Below, in pieces: positions 35,568 through 44,173 of a DNA stretch of 64,000 bases; positions within the stretch are counted from its first letter, which is position 1, and the number at the start of each line of letters is the position of its first letter. Made by a program: the position numbers and the translations under genes. Origin of the DNA: Campylobacteraceae bacterium (GTDB lineage: Bacteria; Campylobacterota; Campylobacteria; Campylobacterales; Campylobacteraceae); assembly GCA_031268335.1 (NCBI GenBank), contig JAIRXG010000002.1:1-64000 (forward strand), in the 5' to 3' direction. The notes beneath the pieces are model-generated. The model ran no database searches. It was given only the letters and a program-made list of their open reading frames with translations, and had not been told where the DNA came from.

Positions 35568-36974
35568 TTAAAATAGTGATTGCAACACCTCCTTTAAAGC
35601 CAATAACACAAAAAATTCAACAGTTAAAAGTATAAATAAAAAGAGCAGTTTTTTGAGCTTGATTATGTTAAAAAATGTTTTTACTCCAAATGCTCTTATC
35701 GTTAAGATAAATAAAAAAAGTCCGCTTATAGAGTTGGCAAGAGAGAGTCCTACAACACCAAATGGATATACGAGCGCAAAGGAGAACAGTACTCCGATAC
35801 CAAGCGAGACAGCCGAAATCATAGCCGCCTCTTTTTGTCTTTGTTGCGCAAAAAGCCAAAGTGAAAATATACGAGACAAACCAAAAGGTACAAGTCCCAA
35901 GAGATACATAGATAAAACTTTAGCGCATATAATCGTATCGTTGGAGTTAAATGAGCCGTGCTCAAAAAGGATTTTTATTATCGGTTCGCAAAGTAAAATT
36001 CCGCCAAGGGCGGAGATAGACAACAAAAATGTCAAAAACCAAAACCCTTTGGTTAAAAGTTTTATCGCTTCGCTCTCGTCATTTTTTTTGATAAGTTTTG
36101 TTATGCGCGGGAAAATACCTACAGATAAAGCTATCGCAAAGAGCGCTAAAGGCAATTGAAAAATTCTATTTGCGTAATACAGATAACTTATGCTGCCCGC
36201 GGCTAAAAAGCTGGCAAGCCATGTATCTATAAAAGAGGATAATTGAACGGTACTTCCGCCGAGAACGGAATGAAAAAAGTTTTTATAGAAAGTTTTGCAC
36301 TCAGTTTCATTTTGTTTATGCGTTTTTTTATATTTAACAGCTCCGAATACCAAAGGGAAAAGTCTCATTTTTTTCATAGCGTACATGTGAACTAAGACTT
36401 GCAAAAATCCGCCTGCTACGACGCCAAAACTTAAATAATAGACGGTTTTTTCGGGAGTAGACGGGTCGCTTAAAAGAAGCGAAACTATCATAGCTATATT
36501 TAAAAGTGCGGTAGAAAATGCTGTGGTAGCAAAGTGTGAACGATATTGCAAAAGCGAGGCTATGAAAGTTACTATGTATATAAGCGCCAGATAAAAGAAA
36601 TTGATGCTAACCAAAGGGGCCGTTTGTAAAATTTGCTCATCATTAAAGCCGTAAGCAAATATTTTGGTTATAAATGGGCTAAATATAACAACAAGAGTTA
36701 TCAAAAAGGCTATAAAAATGAAAAATCTTATGAATACATGCAGAGCAAAAATGCCTTTTGTGCGAGATTTTGTAAATGCGGGCAAAAAAGCTTGAGTAAA
36801 TGCTCCTTCGGCAAATATTCTGCGAAATAGATTTGGAAGTTTGAAAGCTACAAAAAACATATCGCTGTATATATTTGCTCCAAGAATGTTCGCGGTCAAA
36901 AGGTCGCGTACAAATCCGAATATGCGAGATACCAATATGCCGAAACTGTTGGTAAAAAATGCGCGAAAAATCAT
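35568..36974 (-). CDS. murJ: Lipid II flippase MurJ (MviN)
   Basis: About 468 residues with 13-14 membrane helices. The N-terminal signature SRIFGFVRDLLTANILG and PNLFRRIFAEGAFTQAFLPAF is typical of MurJ. It flips lipid II across the inner membrane for peptidoglycan synthesis. ATG 36974 is preferred to TTG 36980 on family grounds. About 204 bp separate it from cysS. It diverges from the 37123 gene across 148 bp that should hold both promoters. Confidence 0.93.
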   Translation of the reverse strand: MIFRAFFTNSFGILVSRIFGFVRDLLTANILGANIYSDMFFVAFKLPNLFRRIFAEGAFTQAFLPAFTKSRTKGIFALHVFIRFFIFIAFLITLVVIFSPFITKIFAYGFNDEQILQTAPLVSINFFYLALIYIVTFIASLLQYRSHFATTAFSTALLNIAMIVSLLLSDPSTPEKTVYYLSFGVVAGGFLQVLVHMYAMKKMRLFPLVFGAVKYKKTHKQNETECKTFYKNFFHSVLGGSTVQLSSFIDTWLASFLAAGSISYLYYANRIFQLPLALFAIALSVGIFPRITKLIKKNDESEAIKLLTKGFWFLTFLLSISALGGILLCEPIIKILFEHGSFNSNDTIICAKVLSMYLLGLVPFGLSRIFSLWLFAQQRQKEAAMISAVSLGIGVLFSFALVYPFGVVGLSLANSISGLFLFILTIRAFGVKTFFNIIKLKKLLFLFILLTVEFFVLLALKEVLQSLF

Positions 36975-37122
36975 AAACAAAAATCTTTATAGTAATTTTA
37001 AAACCAATAGTATAGCAAAAATAGTCATTAAAATATCATAATATTTAACTATAATTAATAAAGTTTATACTAATATCTCATACTGATTATTTTCTCTACG
37101 AAAATTAAAGGATATTTTCAAA

Positions 37123-38037
37123 ATGGCAATACTATTTAAAGCTAAAAAAAATAGCGAGGGTGAAGCGACAGTTGAAATATCTAAAAGATTAATAATAGAC
37201 AAAGGCGGTAAAGGCGAGATAAAAGCGCTACATGTAGAAGCCAAATCCACTCATAAAAAATCCTATATAACCGCTGAGCAAGTATATGTAAACGAACATT
37301 GCGGCGTAATCGAAGGCGGCGATGTTGAGATAAAACACATAAAAGGCGGCAAGGTAGTCGGCAATACGGTTAAAGTAGATTTTTTGGAAAGCGGCGAAAT
37401 AACGGCAAATTATATATATATTAATAATCTTGGTTCGGGAAACAAAGTCATATCAACCAATACGATTGAAATAAACAATATAAAGGGCACAAGAAATAGT
37501 TTAGTGATAAAACCGCCCGTAAACGATAATATTTTAAGTAAACTTTCGAGTTTATACGATAGGGTGGCTTTGTTTAAAAAAGAGTTTTCCAAAACAAATA
37601 GTCAATTGGAGCGCAAACTAAAAGAGTTGGAAGAGCGAAAAAGAAAAGTACAAGAACATAGAGCTAAGATTGAAGAGATGAAACAAAGCGGAGATATGCC
37701 GCATGTTGATTTGCTTGTGGGCATCAAAGAGTTTAACATGAACACGAAAGAGTACGATACGCTAATAGATGTAATTAAAGGGTTAGAGCGATATATAAAA
37801 GAAGACGAGGATGAATTTTCAAAACTTGAGAACGACATCATAATAAACGGAAAGATTATCAGCAATTCGCCTTGGAAAGAAAATAATCAGATTTTATTTA
37901 TTTTGCCTAAATATGATTTGGAATATTATACAAAAAAAGATGATAATATAGGCGAGATATATCTAAAATACAGCGGGGACAATAAGTTTCAGCTTGAAAC
38001 CAAAAATGTGGAAACAAACAATGATAGCAGCCATTGA
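37123..38037 (+). CDS. FapA/DUF342-like beta-helix and coiled-coil protein
   Basis: 304 residues. The first 130 or so are made of short repeating strands rich in Gly, Val and Ile (GGKGEIKALHVEAKS, GGDVEIKHIKGGKVVGNTV), as in FapA/bactofilin-type beta-helices. Then comes a charged coiled coil (about 155-260), then a short C-terminal domain. No enzyme motif is seen. The gene sits between murJ and ruvA as in C. jejuni and H. pylori, so it is a conserved lineage gene of unknown role. Its end overlaps the ruvA start by 17 bp. AAAGGA lies 9 nt before the ATG. Confidence 0.65.
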   Translation: MAILFKAKKNSEGEATVEISKRLIIDKGGKGEIKALHVEAKSTHKKSYITAEQVYVNEHCGVIEGGDVEIKHIKGGKVVGNTVKVDFLESGEITANYIYINNLGSGNKVISTNTIEINNIKGTRNSLVIKPPVNDNILSKLSSLYDRVALFKKEFSKTNSQLERKLKELEERKRKVQEHRAKIEEMKQSGDMPHVDLLVGIKEFNMNTKEYDTLIDVIKGLERYIKEDEDEFSKLENDIIINGKIISNSPWKENNQILFILPKYDLEYYTKKDDNIGEIYLKYSGDNKFQLETKNVETNNDSSH

Positions 38038-38575
38038 GGGAAAAGTAGTAAATAAAGAGCCGACAAATGTACATGTAAAGACATTAAGCGGAGTTACTTA
38101 TAAAATAGCCGTGTCTTTATATTGCGCGGCGTCAATAAACAGCGATATAGTAGAGCTTAAAATAACTCAGATAATAAGAGAAGATGCAAATTTATTGTTT
38201 GGGTTTTTGGATACGGATGAACAGAGAATGTTTGAACAGTTGATAAAGCTAAGCGGCATAGGAACTTCTACCGCTCTTGCTATCTGCTCGACTCTTACTC
38301 CAAGCACATTTGCAAAAGCTTTGACTTCTTCGGATACAAACGCTTTGATTAAAGTTCCTGGCATCGGACTTAAAAGCGCTAAAAGGATATTGGTCGAACT
38401 TGGAGAGTTTGTGCTTCAAAGCAGTTTAAGCGCATCGTCTCAAAGTCAAACTGAAGCAAAATTGGCATTGGAAGCTTTAGGATTTAAAAGCGAAAAGATA
38501 AGAGCAGTTTTATTTACATGCAAAGGCGCCACGACACAAGAGCTTATTAAAGAAGCTTTGAGTAAACTTCAATAA
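38021..38575 (+). CDS. ruvA: Holliday junction branch-migration protein RuvA
   Basis: 184 residues. An N-terminal OB domain is followed by two helix-hairpin-helix motifs (LSGIGTSTALAI and VPGIGLKSAKRI), and the C-terminal domain III that touches RuvB carries EAKLALEALGF. RuvA tetramers hold Holliday junctions for RuvB. ATG 38021 gives the standard start MIAAIEGKVV; a longer frame from 37994 is unlikely. Confidence 0.94.
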   Translation: MIAAIEGKVVNKEPTNVHVKTLSGVTYKIAVSLYCAASINSDIVELKITQIIREDANLLFGFLDTDEQRMFEQLIKLSGIGTSTALAICSTLTPSTFAKALTSSDTNALIKVPGIGLKSAKRILVELGEFVLQSSLSASSQSQTEAKLALEALGFKSEKIRAVLFTCKGATTQELIKEALSKLQ

Positions 38576-38596
38576 AAATATTTTCTAAGGACTATA

Positions 38597-39634
38597 ATGA
38601 AATTAGCTATTGTTTTTGGCGGAGAGAGTTATGAGCACGAAATAAGCATAGTAAGTGCAATCGCGTTAAAAAAGGTGATATTTTGCGAGCTTACATATAT
38701 ATTTTGCGATAAAAACAGAGATTTTTATCTGATACCTACCGACAAAATCACATCAAAGCGCTTTAGCGACGGCAAATATTTAGACGATAATAAGCTCACG
38801 TTAAAAAACGGCGGATTTTATTTGAAAAAGATATTTAAAGAAGAGAAAGTAGAGGTTGACGCCGTTATAAATATTATTCACGGAGCAGATGGAGAAGACG
38901 GCAAAATAGCCGCTCTTTTTGATTTCTTTAATATTCGCTACATAGGTCCGAATATTGAGGCGAGCGTTATTAGTTACAACAAATTTTTCACAAAACTCTA
39001 TGCGGAGTCTCTTAAAGTAAATACTTTAAAGTATGAGTTGCTTACAAAAAACAATCGTGAAGTCACGCTGTCTTTGCCGATTATTGTCAAACCTTTGAGA
39101 CTTGGAAGTTCTATCGGAGTGAGTGTAGTAAAAGACAAAAGCGAACTTGAGTACGCGCTTGACGTGGCTTTTGAATTTGATGATGAGGTGTTGGTTGAGC
39201 CGTTTGTAGAAAATGTAACGGAATATAACATCGCAGGCTGCAAAATCGGCAATAATATGCGATACTCTATCATAGAAGAGCCGCAAAAGAAACTTTTTTT
39301 GGACTTTAACAAAAAATACCTTGATTTTTCAAGAACAAACAAAGTTTTTGAAGCAAGAGTTACGGAGATGTTACACGAAGAGATAAGAAAGAGTTTCAAG
39401 AGTTTATATGAACCGCTTTTTGAGGGCGCTATTATAAGGTGCGATTTTTTTGTCATAAAAAATAGAGTTTACTTAAACGAGATTAATCCAAATCCCGGCT
39501 CTTTGGCAAATTATCTTTTTGAAGAGTTTAGCTCTCTTGTTCATGATTTGGCGCATAATTTACCGAAAAAACGCAAAATTCCCATATCGTACAAGTATAT
39601 AAACAGCATCCAATCAGCCAAAGGCAAAGCTTAG
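38597..39634 (+). CDS. ddl: D-alanine–D-alanine ligase
   Basis: 345 residues of ATP-grasp fold. Blocks are VFGGESYEHEISIVSA at the start, HGADGEDGKIAALFDF, IVKPLRLGSSIGVSVV and LNEINPNPGSLANYLF with the metal ligands. It makes the D-Ala-D-Ala that MurF, encoded downstream, adds to the peptidoglycan precursor. It starts 21 bp after ruvA with AAGGA near the ATG. Confidence 0.94.
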   Translation: MKLAIVFGGESYEHEISIVSAIALKKVIFCELTYIFCDKNRDFYLIPTDKITSKRFSDGKYLDDNKLTLKNGGFYLKKIFKEEKVEVDAVINIIHGADGEDGKIAALFDFFNIRYIGPNIEASVISYNKFFTKLYAESLKVNTLKYELLTKNNREVTLSLPIIVKPLRLGSSIGVSVVKDKSELEYALDVAFEFDDEVLVEPFVENVTEYNIAGCKIGNNMRYSIIEEPQKKLFLDFNKKYLDFSRTNKVFEARVTEMLHEEIRKSFKSLYEPLFEGAIIRCDFFVIKNRVYLNEINPNPGSLANYLFEEFSSLVHDLAHNLPKKRKIPISYKYINSIQSAKGKA

Positions 39635-39684
39635 ATAAAAGTGTGTAAAATTCGGATACCTTTTAAGATTTAAGGAAGAGTTTT

Positions 39685-39933
39685 ATGGCTGATTTTTATA
39701 ATAAAGAAGAGATATTTACAGCTACTCAAATCGTAAGAGACTTTAGCTCTGTTTTAAAAAAGATAGGTTCTAACGAACTTGAACGAGCTGTCATCGTTAA
39801 AAATGGGCGTTTTAGAGCCGTAATGATAAATTTTGAAGAGTATGAAAAATTAAAAGACGCGCTTGGCGTTTTGCAAAAAATTTATGCTAAAACAAAAAAA
39901 GTTGCAAACGAAAAAGCTCAAAATGGCAATTAA
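39685..39933 (+). CDS. Phd/YefM-like antitoxin-type protein without a toxin gene
   Basis: 82 residues with the N-terminal fold of Phd/YefM antitoxins (TATQIVRDFSSVLKKI, AVIVKNGRFRAVMINFEEYEKL) and a basic helical tail. AAGGAAG precedes the ATG. No RelE, Doc or Fic toxin gene follows; instead it overlaps a hydrolase gene by 11 bp. The same small gene lies between ddl and the hydrolase in Campylobacter, so it is probably a conserved domesticated regulator and not half of a toxin pair. Confidence 0.7.
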   Translation: MADFYNKEEIFTATQIVRDFSSVLKKIGSNELERAVIVKNGRFRAVMINFEEYEKLKDALGVLQKIYAKTKKVANEKAQNGN

Positions 39934-40645
39934 AAATATAACCTCCAACAAAATGCAATACTCTTTATCGTATGAGTTATTGAACCATACATGTGAAAAA
40001 TCCATACTCTTTTTGCATGGCTGGGGAGCCAATAAAGAGTTGATGAAAGGCGTTTTTGGCGAATTTTTAAAAGATTATTGCCATATCTATCTTGACCTTC
40101 CGGGCTTTGGCAATTCGTCAATAATTAAGGCCATGAACTCTTTTGAGGTAAAAAATGTCGTAAAAGAGTTTTTGTTTTCTATAGGTAAAAATCCGCAAAT
40201 CATCATAGGACACTCATTCGGCGGTAAAATCGCACTTTTGTTAAATCCCGAAAGTATTGTTTTATTAAGCAGCAGCGGTATAGTTTTACCCAAAAGATTG
40301 TGGATTAAAATAAAAATCGCACTTTTTAAAATTGCAAAATTTTGCGGTCTTAAAAGGTTTTATAAAGTATTTGCCTCAAAAGATGTAGAAGGCATGAGTC
40401 TTGTTATGTATGAGATGTTTAAAAAAGTTGTAGATGAGGATATGAGCGAATATTTCAGAGACTACGAGGGTAGGGCAATTTTGTTTTGGGGCAAAGACGA
40501 TAGCGCGACGCCTATTATTTCAGCGCAAAAAATAAACACTTTGATAAAAAAATCAACTCTATTTGAGCTTGCGGGAGATCACTTTTTCTTTCTGGGCAGG
40601 GGCGGATTTATAGAAGAGAAGATTGCTCAAAACTTAAAGGATTGA
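39923..40645 (+). CDS. Alpha/beta hydrolase
   Basis: 240 residues. The oxyanion block is FLHGWGANKE, the nucleophile elbow GHSFGG, the acid in GKDDSATP, and the catalytic His in AGDHFFF. It could act on an ester in cell-wall or lipid metabolism; the substrate is unknown. ATG 39923 begins the conserved part. The gene lies between the Phd-like gene and murF, the same position as in C. jejuni. Confidence 0.82.
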   Translation: MAIKNITSNKMQYSLSYELLNHTCEKSILFLHGWGANKELMKGVFGEFLKDYCHIYLDLPGFGNSSIIKAMNSFEVKNVVKEFLFSIGKNPQIIIGHSFGGKIALLLNPESIVLLSSSGIVLPKRLWIKIKIALFKIAKFCGLKRFYKVFASKDVEGMSLVMYEMFKKVVDEDMSEYFRDYEGRAILFWGKDDSATPIISAQKINTLIKKSTLFELAGDHFFFLGRGGFIEEKIAQNLKD

Positions 40646-40646
40646 T

Positions 40647-42122
40647 ATGACAAATCATTACATGTACATGTTTTTTCTATTTTTGCAAACGCTATTTGTA
40701 TTTTCTTTGGGATATTATATAAAAAGCGCGATGCAATGGTACTCATATAAGATAGAGCGGGTTATTTTTCATTACAATAAACCGATGTGGCATCTGCTTT
40801 ATTTTGTATTTCCTGTTTGCTTATACTATGTTTTTTGTTTTTTTGGATTATATATTTTATTTATAGTATTGGCGCCAATATATTTTGTTGCGCTATACCT
40901 TTGGAAAAAAAGACTTGATAAATCTTTACGTTTTACCGCCCGCGTCAAGCGGTTTTTTCTATTTTTGCTATTAGCTGTTGTTTTTAATGATATGCTCTGT
41001 TTTATACTTTACGCAAAGCTTGGAAGTTGTTTTTTTGGCGTTTTGATGCCGCTTATTCTAGCTCTTATTTTTAGCAATATTTATGAAGCGATACTTTTTT
41101 CGGGTTTTAAAAAAGAGGCTGTCGGGAAACTTAAAAGCATGCAAGATTTGCGGATAATAGCGATAACCGCAAGTTACGGAAAAACAAGCGTAAAAAATTT
41201 CTTATATCATATTTTGTCTTTCAAATTTAACTGCTATAAAACGCCGCGAAGTATAAATACCTTAGTTGGTCTTGCACTTGACATAAATACGTCTTTGCCC
41301 AAAGAGACTGAAATTTACATAGCTGAAGCCGGAGCTAGAGAGAGAGGAGACGTAAAAGAGATAGCTGAGTTTTTAAAGCCTGATATTGTTGTGGTTGGAC
41401 AAATCGGCGCGCAACATATAGAATATTTTAAAACGTTGGATAACATAAGAGATACGAAAATGGAGTTGCTGCTTTCTCAAAAACTAAAAAAAGCATTTGT
41501 ACATGTAAGCGCTAACGTAAATGCTAACAACGATAAAAGAGTCGAAATTTGGGGCGACGAGATAACTTTTATCGAAACTTCGCTTGATGGTACAAGATTT
41601 GGAATGAATATACAAGGGTCGGAAATCGTTTTTGAAACCAAACTGCTTGGAGCTTTTAATGCGGCAAATCTAGCTATATGCGTTCACATAGGGCTTTACC
41701 TTGGACTTGATATAAAGATAATACAAAAGGCTATATTCAGCATCTCAAGCGTTGAACATAGATTGCAAAGAATGGATGTCGGCGGGAAAATAATTCTTGA
41801 CGATAGCTTTAATGGAAATTTTGAAGGCATGAAAAGCTCTTATGAGTTAGTCAAAACATACGATGGTAGAAAAGTTTTGATAACTCCGGGAATTGTTGAG
41901 AGCACAAAAGAAGAAAATGAGAAACTTGCGAAAATTATAGATGAAATTTTTGATTTTGTTATTATTACAGGCAGCGTTAATGTTGAGACTCTAAGCGCTT
42001 GCATAAAGCGGACTAATAAAATTATCTTGAAGGACAAAACGCAATTGACGCAAGTCTTAGCTGAAAATACGTTTGTCGGAGATTTGATACTATTTTCAAA
42101 CGACACGCCTGCCTACATGTAA
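40647..42122 (+). CDS. murF: UDP-MurNAc-tripeptide–D-Ala-D-Ala ligase with N-terminal membrane domain
   Basis: 491 residues. Four or five membrane helices occupy about residues 5-150, an arrangement typical of Campylobacterota MurF. The Mur-ligase core follows: P-loop TASYGKTSVKNF (Lys179), the carbamate-type region AEAGARERGDV, VVGQIGAQHIEYF, and the C-terminal DDSFNGNFEGM. It joins the dipeptide made by Ddl to the UDP-MurNAc tripeptide. It starts 1 bp after the hydrolase gene. Confidence 0.9.
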   Translation: MTNHYMYMFFLFLQTLFVFSLGYYIKSAMQWYSYKIERVIFHYNKPMWHLLYFVFPVCLYYVFCFFGLYILFIVLAPIYFVALYLWKKRLDKSLRFTARVKRFFLFLLLAVVFNDMLCFILYAKLGSCFFGVLMPLILALIFSNIYEAILFSGFKKEAVGKLKSMQDLRIIAITASYGKTSVKNFLYHILSFKFNCYKTPRSINTLVGLALDINTSLPKETEIYIAEAGARERGDVKEIAEFLKPDIVVVGQIGAQHIEYFKTLDNIRDTKMELLLSQKLKKAFVHVSANVNANNDKRVEIWGDEITFIETSLDGTRFGMNIQGSEIVFETKLLGAFNAANLAICVHIGLYLGLDIKIIQKAIFSISSVEHRLQRMDVGGKIILDDSFNGNFEGMKSSYELVKTYDGRKVLITPGIVESTKEENEKLAKIIDEIFDFVIITGSVNVETLSACIKRTNKIILKDKTQLTQVLAENTFVGDLILFSNDTPAYM

Positions 42123-42151
42123 CGCAGCAACTGTTTTCAAAGTAGATATGT

Positions 42152-42949
42152 TTAATGAAAATGTATTGAGTAATTTATCTTGTTTTTTTGACAGTGACTG
42201 TGAATTTCTTGCGCTTCTTTGTGCCAATAATCCCCATTGCCGTACATGTATATCTCTTGATACAAAGACAGTAAATCTTTGTGATACTCTCGTATATAAT
42301 TTAAAACGCGCTCATGATATCTATTCTTTAAATTTAAGTTTTCAAAACCAAAACTATTTGAAAAATACTTACATGTATCAATTATTTTTCTAAAATCTGT
42401 TATTTTGGGAAACATAGGCGAAACAAAAATCCAAGTATCAATGCTCTCGCTATGTAAAATCTTTAAAGCTTCTATTCGCTTTTCTATGCTTGAAGCATAA
42501 GGTTCTATCTGCTTTCGGATATCGTCGTTTACGGTGTTAATAGAAAATCCTACGCTAATATTTGGAATTTTTTTAAAAATCTCTATGTCGCGCAATACAA
42601 GGTTTGATTTGGTTAGTATGCTTATCCTTGCGTTGCTTTGCGTGAATTGTTCCAATATCTGTTTTGTGACGCCGTATTTTTTCTCAAATGGATTATACGC
42701 GTCTGTAACAGAACTTAAAAATATATCGCAATCTTTGAATTTTTCGATATTAATTTTTTCGCAGCACATTTTTACATCTAAAAAATCGCCCCATTTTTCT
42801 TTGTGATTGGTGAATTTTTTCATAAATTCCGCATAGCAATATAAGCACTTGTGAGGGCAGCCGACATAAGGGTTGATGGCAAAATCAACAGATGGAAGCT
42901 TTGATTTTGATATAAGACTTTTTACTGAAATTTTATTGACAGTTATCAT
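42152..42949 (-). CDS. SPL-family radical SAM protein
   Basis: 265 residues. The [4Fe-4S]/SAM motif is CPHKCLYCYAEFM (CxxxCxxC) in the N-terminal third, followed by DIFLSSVTDAYNPFEKK, characteristic of the spore-photoproduct-lyase-like group. The organism should not form spores, so the substrate is unknown; related proteins are annotated as DNA-repair photolyase-like. It reads toward murF (29 bp between stops) and starts just after ackA in the same direction. Confidence 0.8.
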   Translation of the reverse strand: MITVNKISVKSLISKSKLPSVDFAINPYVGCPHKCLYCYAEFMKKFTNHKEKWGDFLDVKMCCEKINIEKFKDCDIFLSSVTDAYNPFEKKYGVTKQILEQFTQSNARISILTKSNLVLRDIEIFKKIPNISVGFSINTVNDDIRKQIEPYASSIEKRIEALKILHSESIDTWIFVSPMFPKITDFRKIIDTCKYFSNSFGFENLNLKNRYHERVLNYIREYHKDLLSLYQEIYMYGNGDYWHKEAQEIHSHCQKNKINYSIHFH

Positions 42950-42967
42950 ATGTTTGGCAAAAAGAAG

Positions 42968-44170
42968 CTAACCTCTTTTTGCCGTTTTTTGAATTAAATG
43001 CTGTGTCTGTTTTGCTATCGCTAACTCTTCGTTTGTGGGAACAACAAGCAGTTTAACAGCGCTTTTTTTGCTTTCAAAATGGACAAGAACGCCTCTTTTT
43101 TCACTCTGTTTTTTATTGATGCTAATGCCGAATATTCCAAGTTCGCTGCAAATTTTACGTCGTACGCTTACGGCATTTTCACCGATACCGCCGGTAAAAA
43201 CCAGAGCATCAACTTTGCCAAGTATAGTAAAATATGCGCCTATATATTTTTTTATTCTATAACAAAACATATCAAAAGCAAGTTTTGCTCTCTCATCGCC
43301 GTCTTTTATCTTTGCTTTTATTTCACGTAAGTCGTTTGTGCCGCAAATTCCTTTAAGTCCGCTTTTTTTATTTAAAAGGGTATCCAACTCTTTTATGTCC
43401 AACCCTTCCTCTCTTTCCAAATAAAACAAAATAGCAGGATCTATATCGCCGCTTCTAGTGCCCATGATAAGTCCTTCAAGCGGAGACAATCCCATAGACG
43501 TATCAACGCATTTGCCGTTTTTTATGGCGGCTATACTTGCGCCGTTTCCAAGATGCAATGTTACGAGATTACACTTATTGAGCGGTTTTTTAAGTTCTTT
43601 TGCTGCTTGCGTCGCAACAAAATGATGCGAGGTACCATGAAAACCATAACGCCTAATATGCAATCGTTCATAAAGTTCATAAGGCAGCGCATACATGTAA
43701 GCATATTGAGGCATTGTTTGGTGAAATGCCGTATCAAAAACCGCTACTTGCGGAACATGAGGAGCTTTTGACATAGTCGCTTTAACTCCGGCTAAACCGG
43801 GCGGATTGTGCAATGGGGCTAATGGTGAAAAATTCTCAATTATTTTGATAATTTTGTCGTTAATAAACTCCGTTTCTTGCATAGTGCCCCCATGCACCAT
43901 TCTATGCCCTATGCCGTCTAATTCGTCAAGTCCTTTTATTATTTTTTCGTCTATCAAAAAAGAGGAGACAATTTCAATGCCTTGTTCATGGTCTTTTATA
44001 TGAAGAGTTTTTGTTATCGGCTCTTCATGATGTATCGAGCCTATCTTTGTTTTACCCATAGGTTCGCCTATTTGCTCTATAAGTCCAAAAGCCATTGTCT
44101 TACTCTCTTTCATAGAAAAGAGCTGAAACTTAATAGAAGAACTTCCCGAATTTATTACAAGTATTTTCAT
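42968..44170 (-). CDS. ackA: Acetate kinase
   Basis: 400 residues of the ASKHA fold. The start is MKILVINSGSSSIKFQLF; the catalytic blocks are VFDTAFHQTMP, RYGFHGTSHHFV, NLVTLHLGNGAS and FTGGIGENA. It interconverts acetate plus ATP and acetyl phosphate plus ADP. It starts 3 bp after the pta stop, so the two are one operon. A SatP-type acetate permease lies about 16 kb away. Confidence 0.96.
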   Translation of the reverse strand: MKILVINSGSSSIKFQLFSMKESKTMAFGLIEQIGEPMGKTKIGSIHHEEPITKTLHIKDHEQGIEIVSSFLIDEKIIKGLDELDGIGHRMVHGGTMQETEFINDKIIKIIENFSPLAPLHNPPGLAGVKATMSKAPHVPQVAVFDTAFHQTMPQYAYMYALPYELYERLHIRRYGFHGTSHHFVATQAAKELKKPLNKCNLVTLHLGNGASIAAIKNGKCVDTSMGLSPLEGLIMGTRSGDIDPAILFYLEREEGLDIKELDTLLNKKSGLKGICGTNDLREIKAKIKDGDERAKLAFDMFCYRIKKYIGAYFTILGKVDALVFTGGIGENAVSVRRKICSELGIFGISINKKQSEKRGVLVHFESKKSAVKLLVVPTNEELAIAKQTQHLIQKTAKRG

Positions 44171-44173
44171 CGA

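Noticed and set aside
39685-40645. Toxin–antitoxin pair
   Set aside because: The gene after the Phd-like protein is a clear alpha/beta hydrolase with GHSFGG and not a known toxin family.
42148-42393. Rightward frame after murF
   Set aside because: It lies wholly over the radical SAM gene, whose CxxxCxxC motif and length are convincing.
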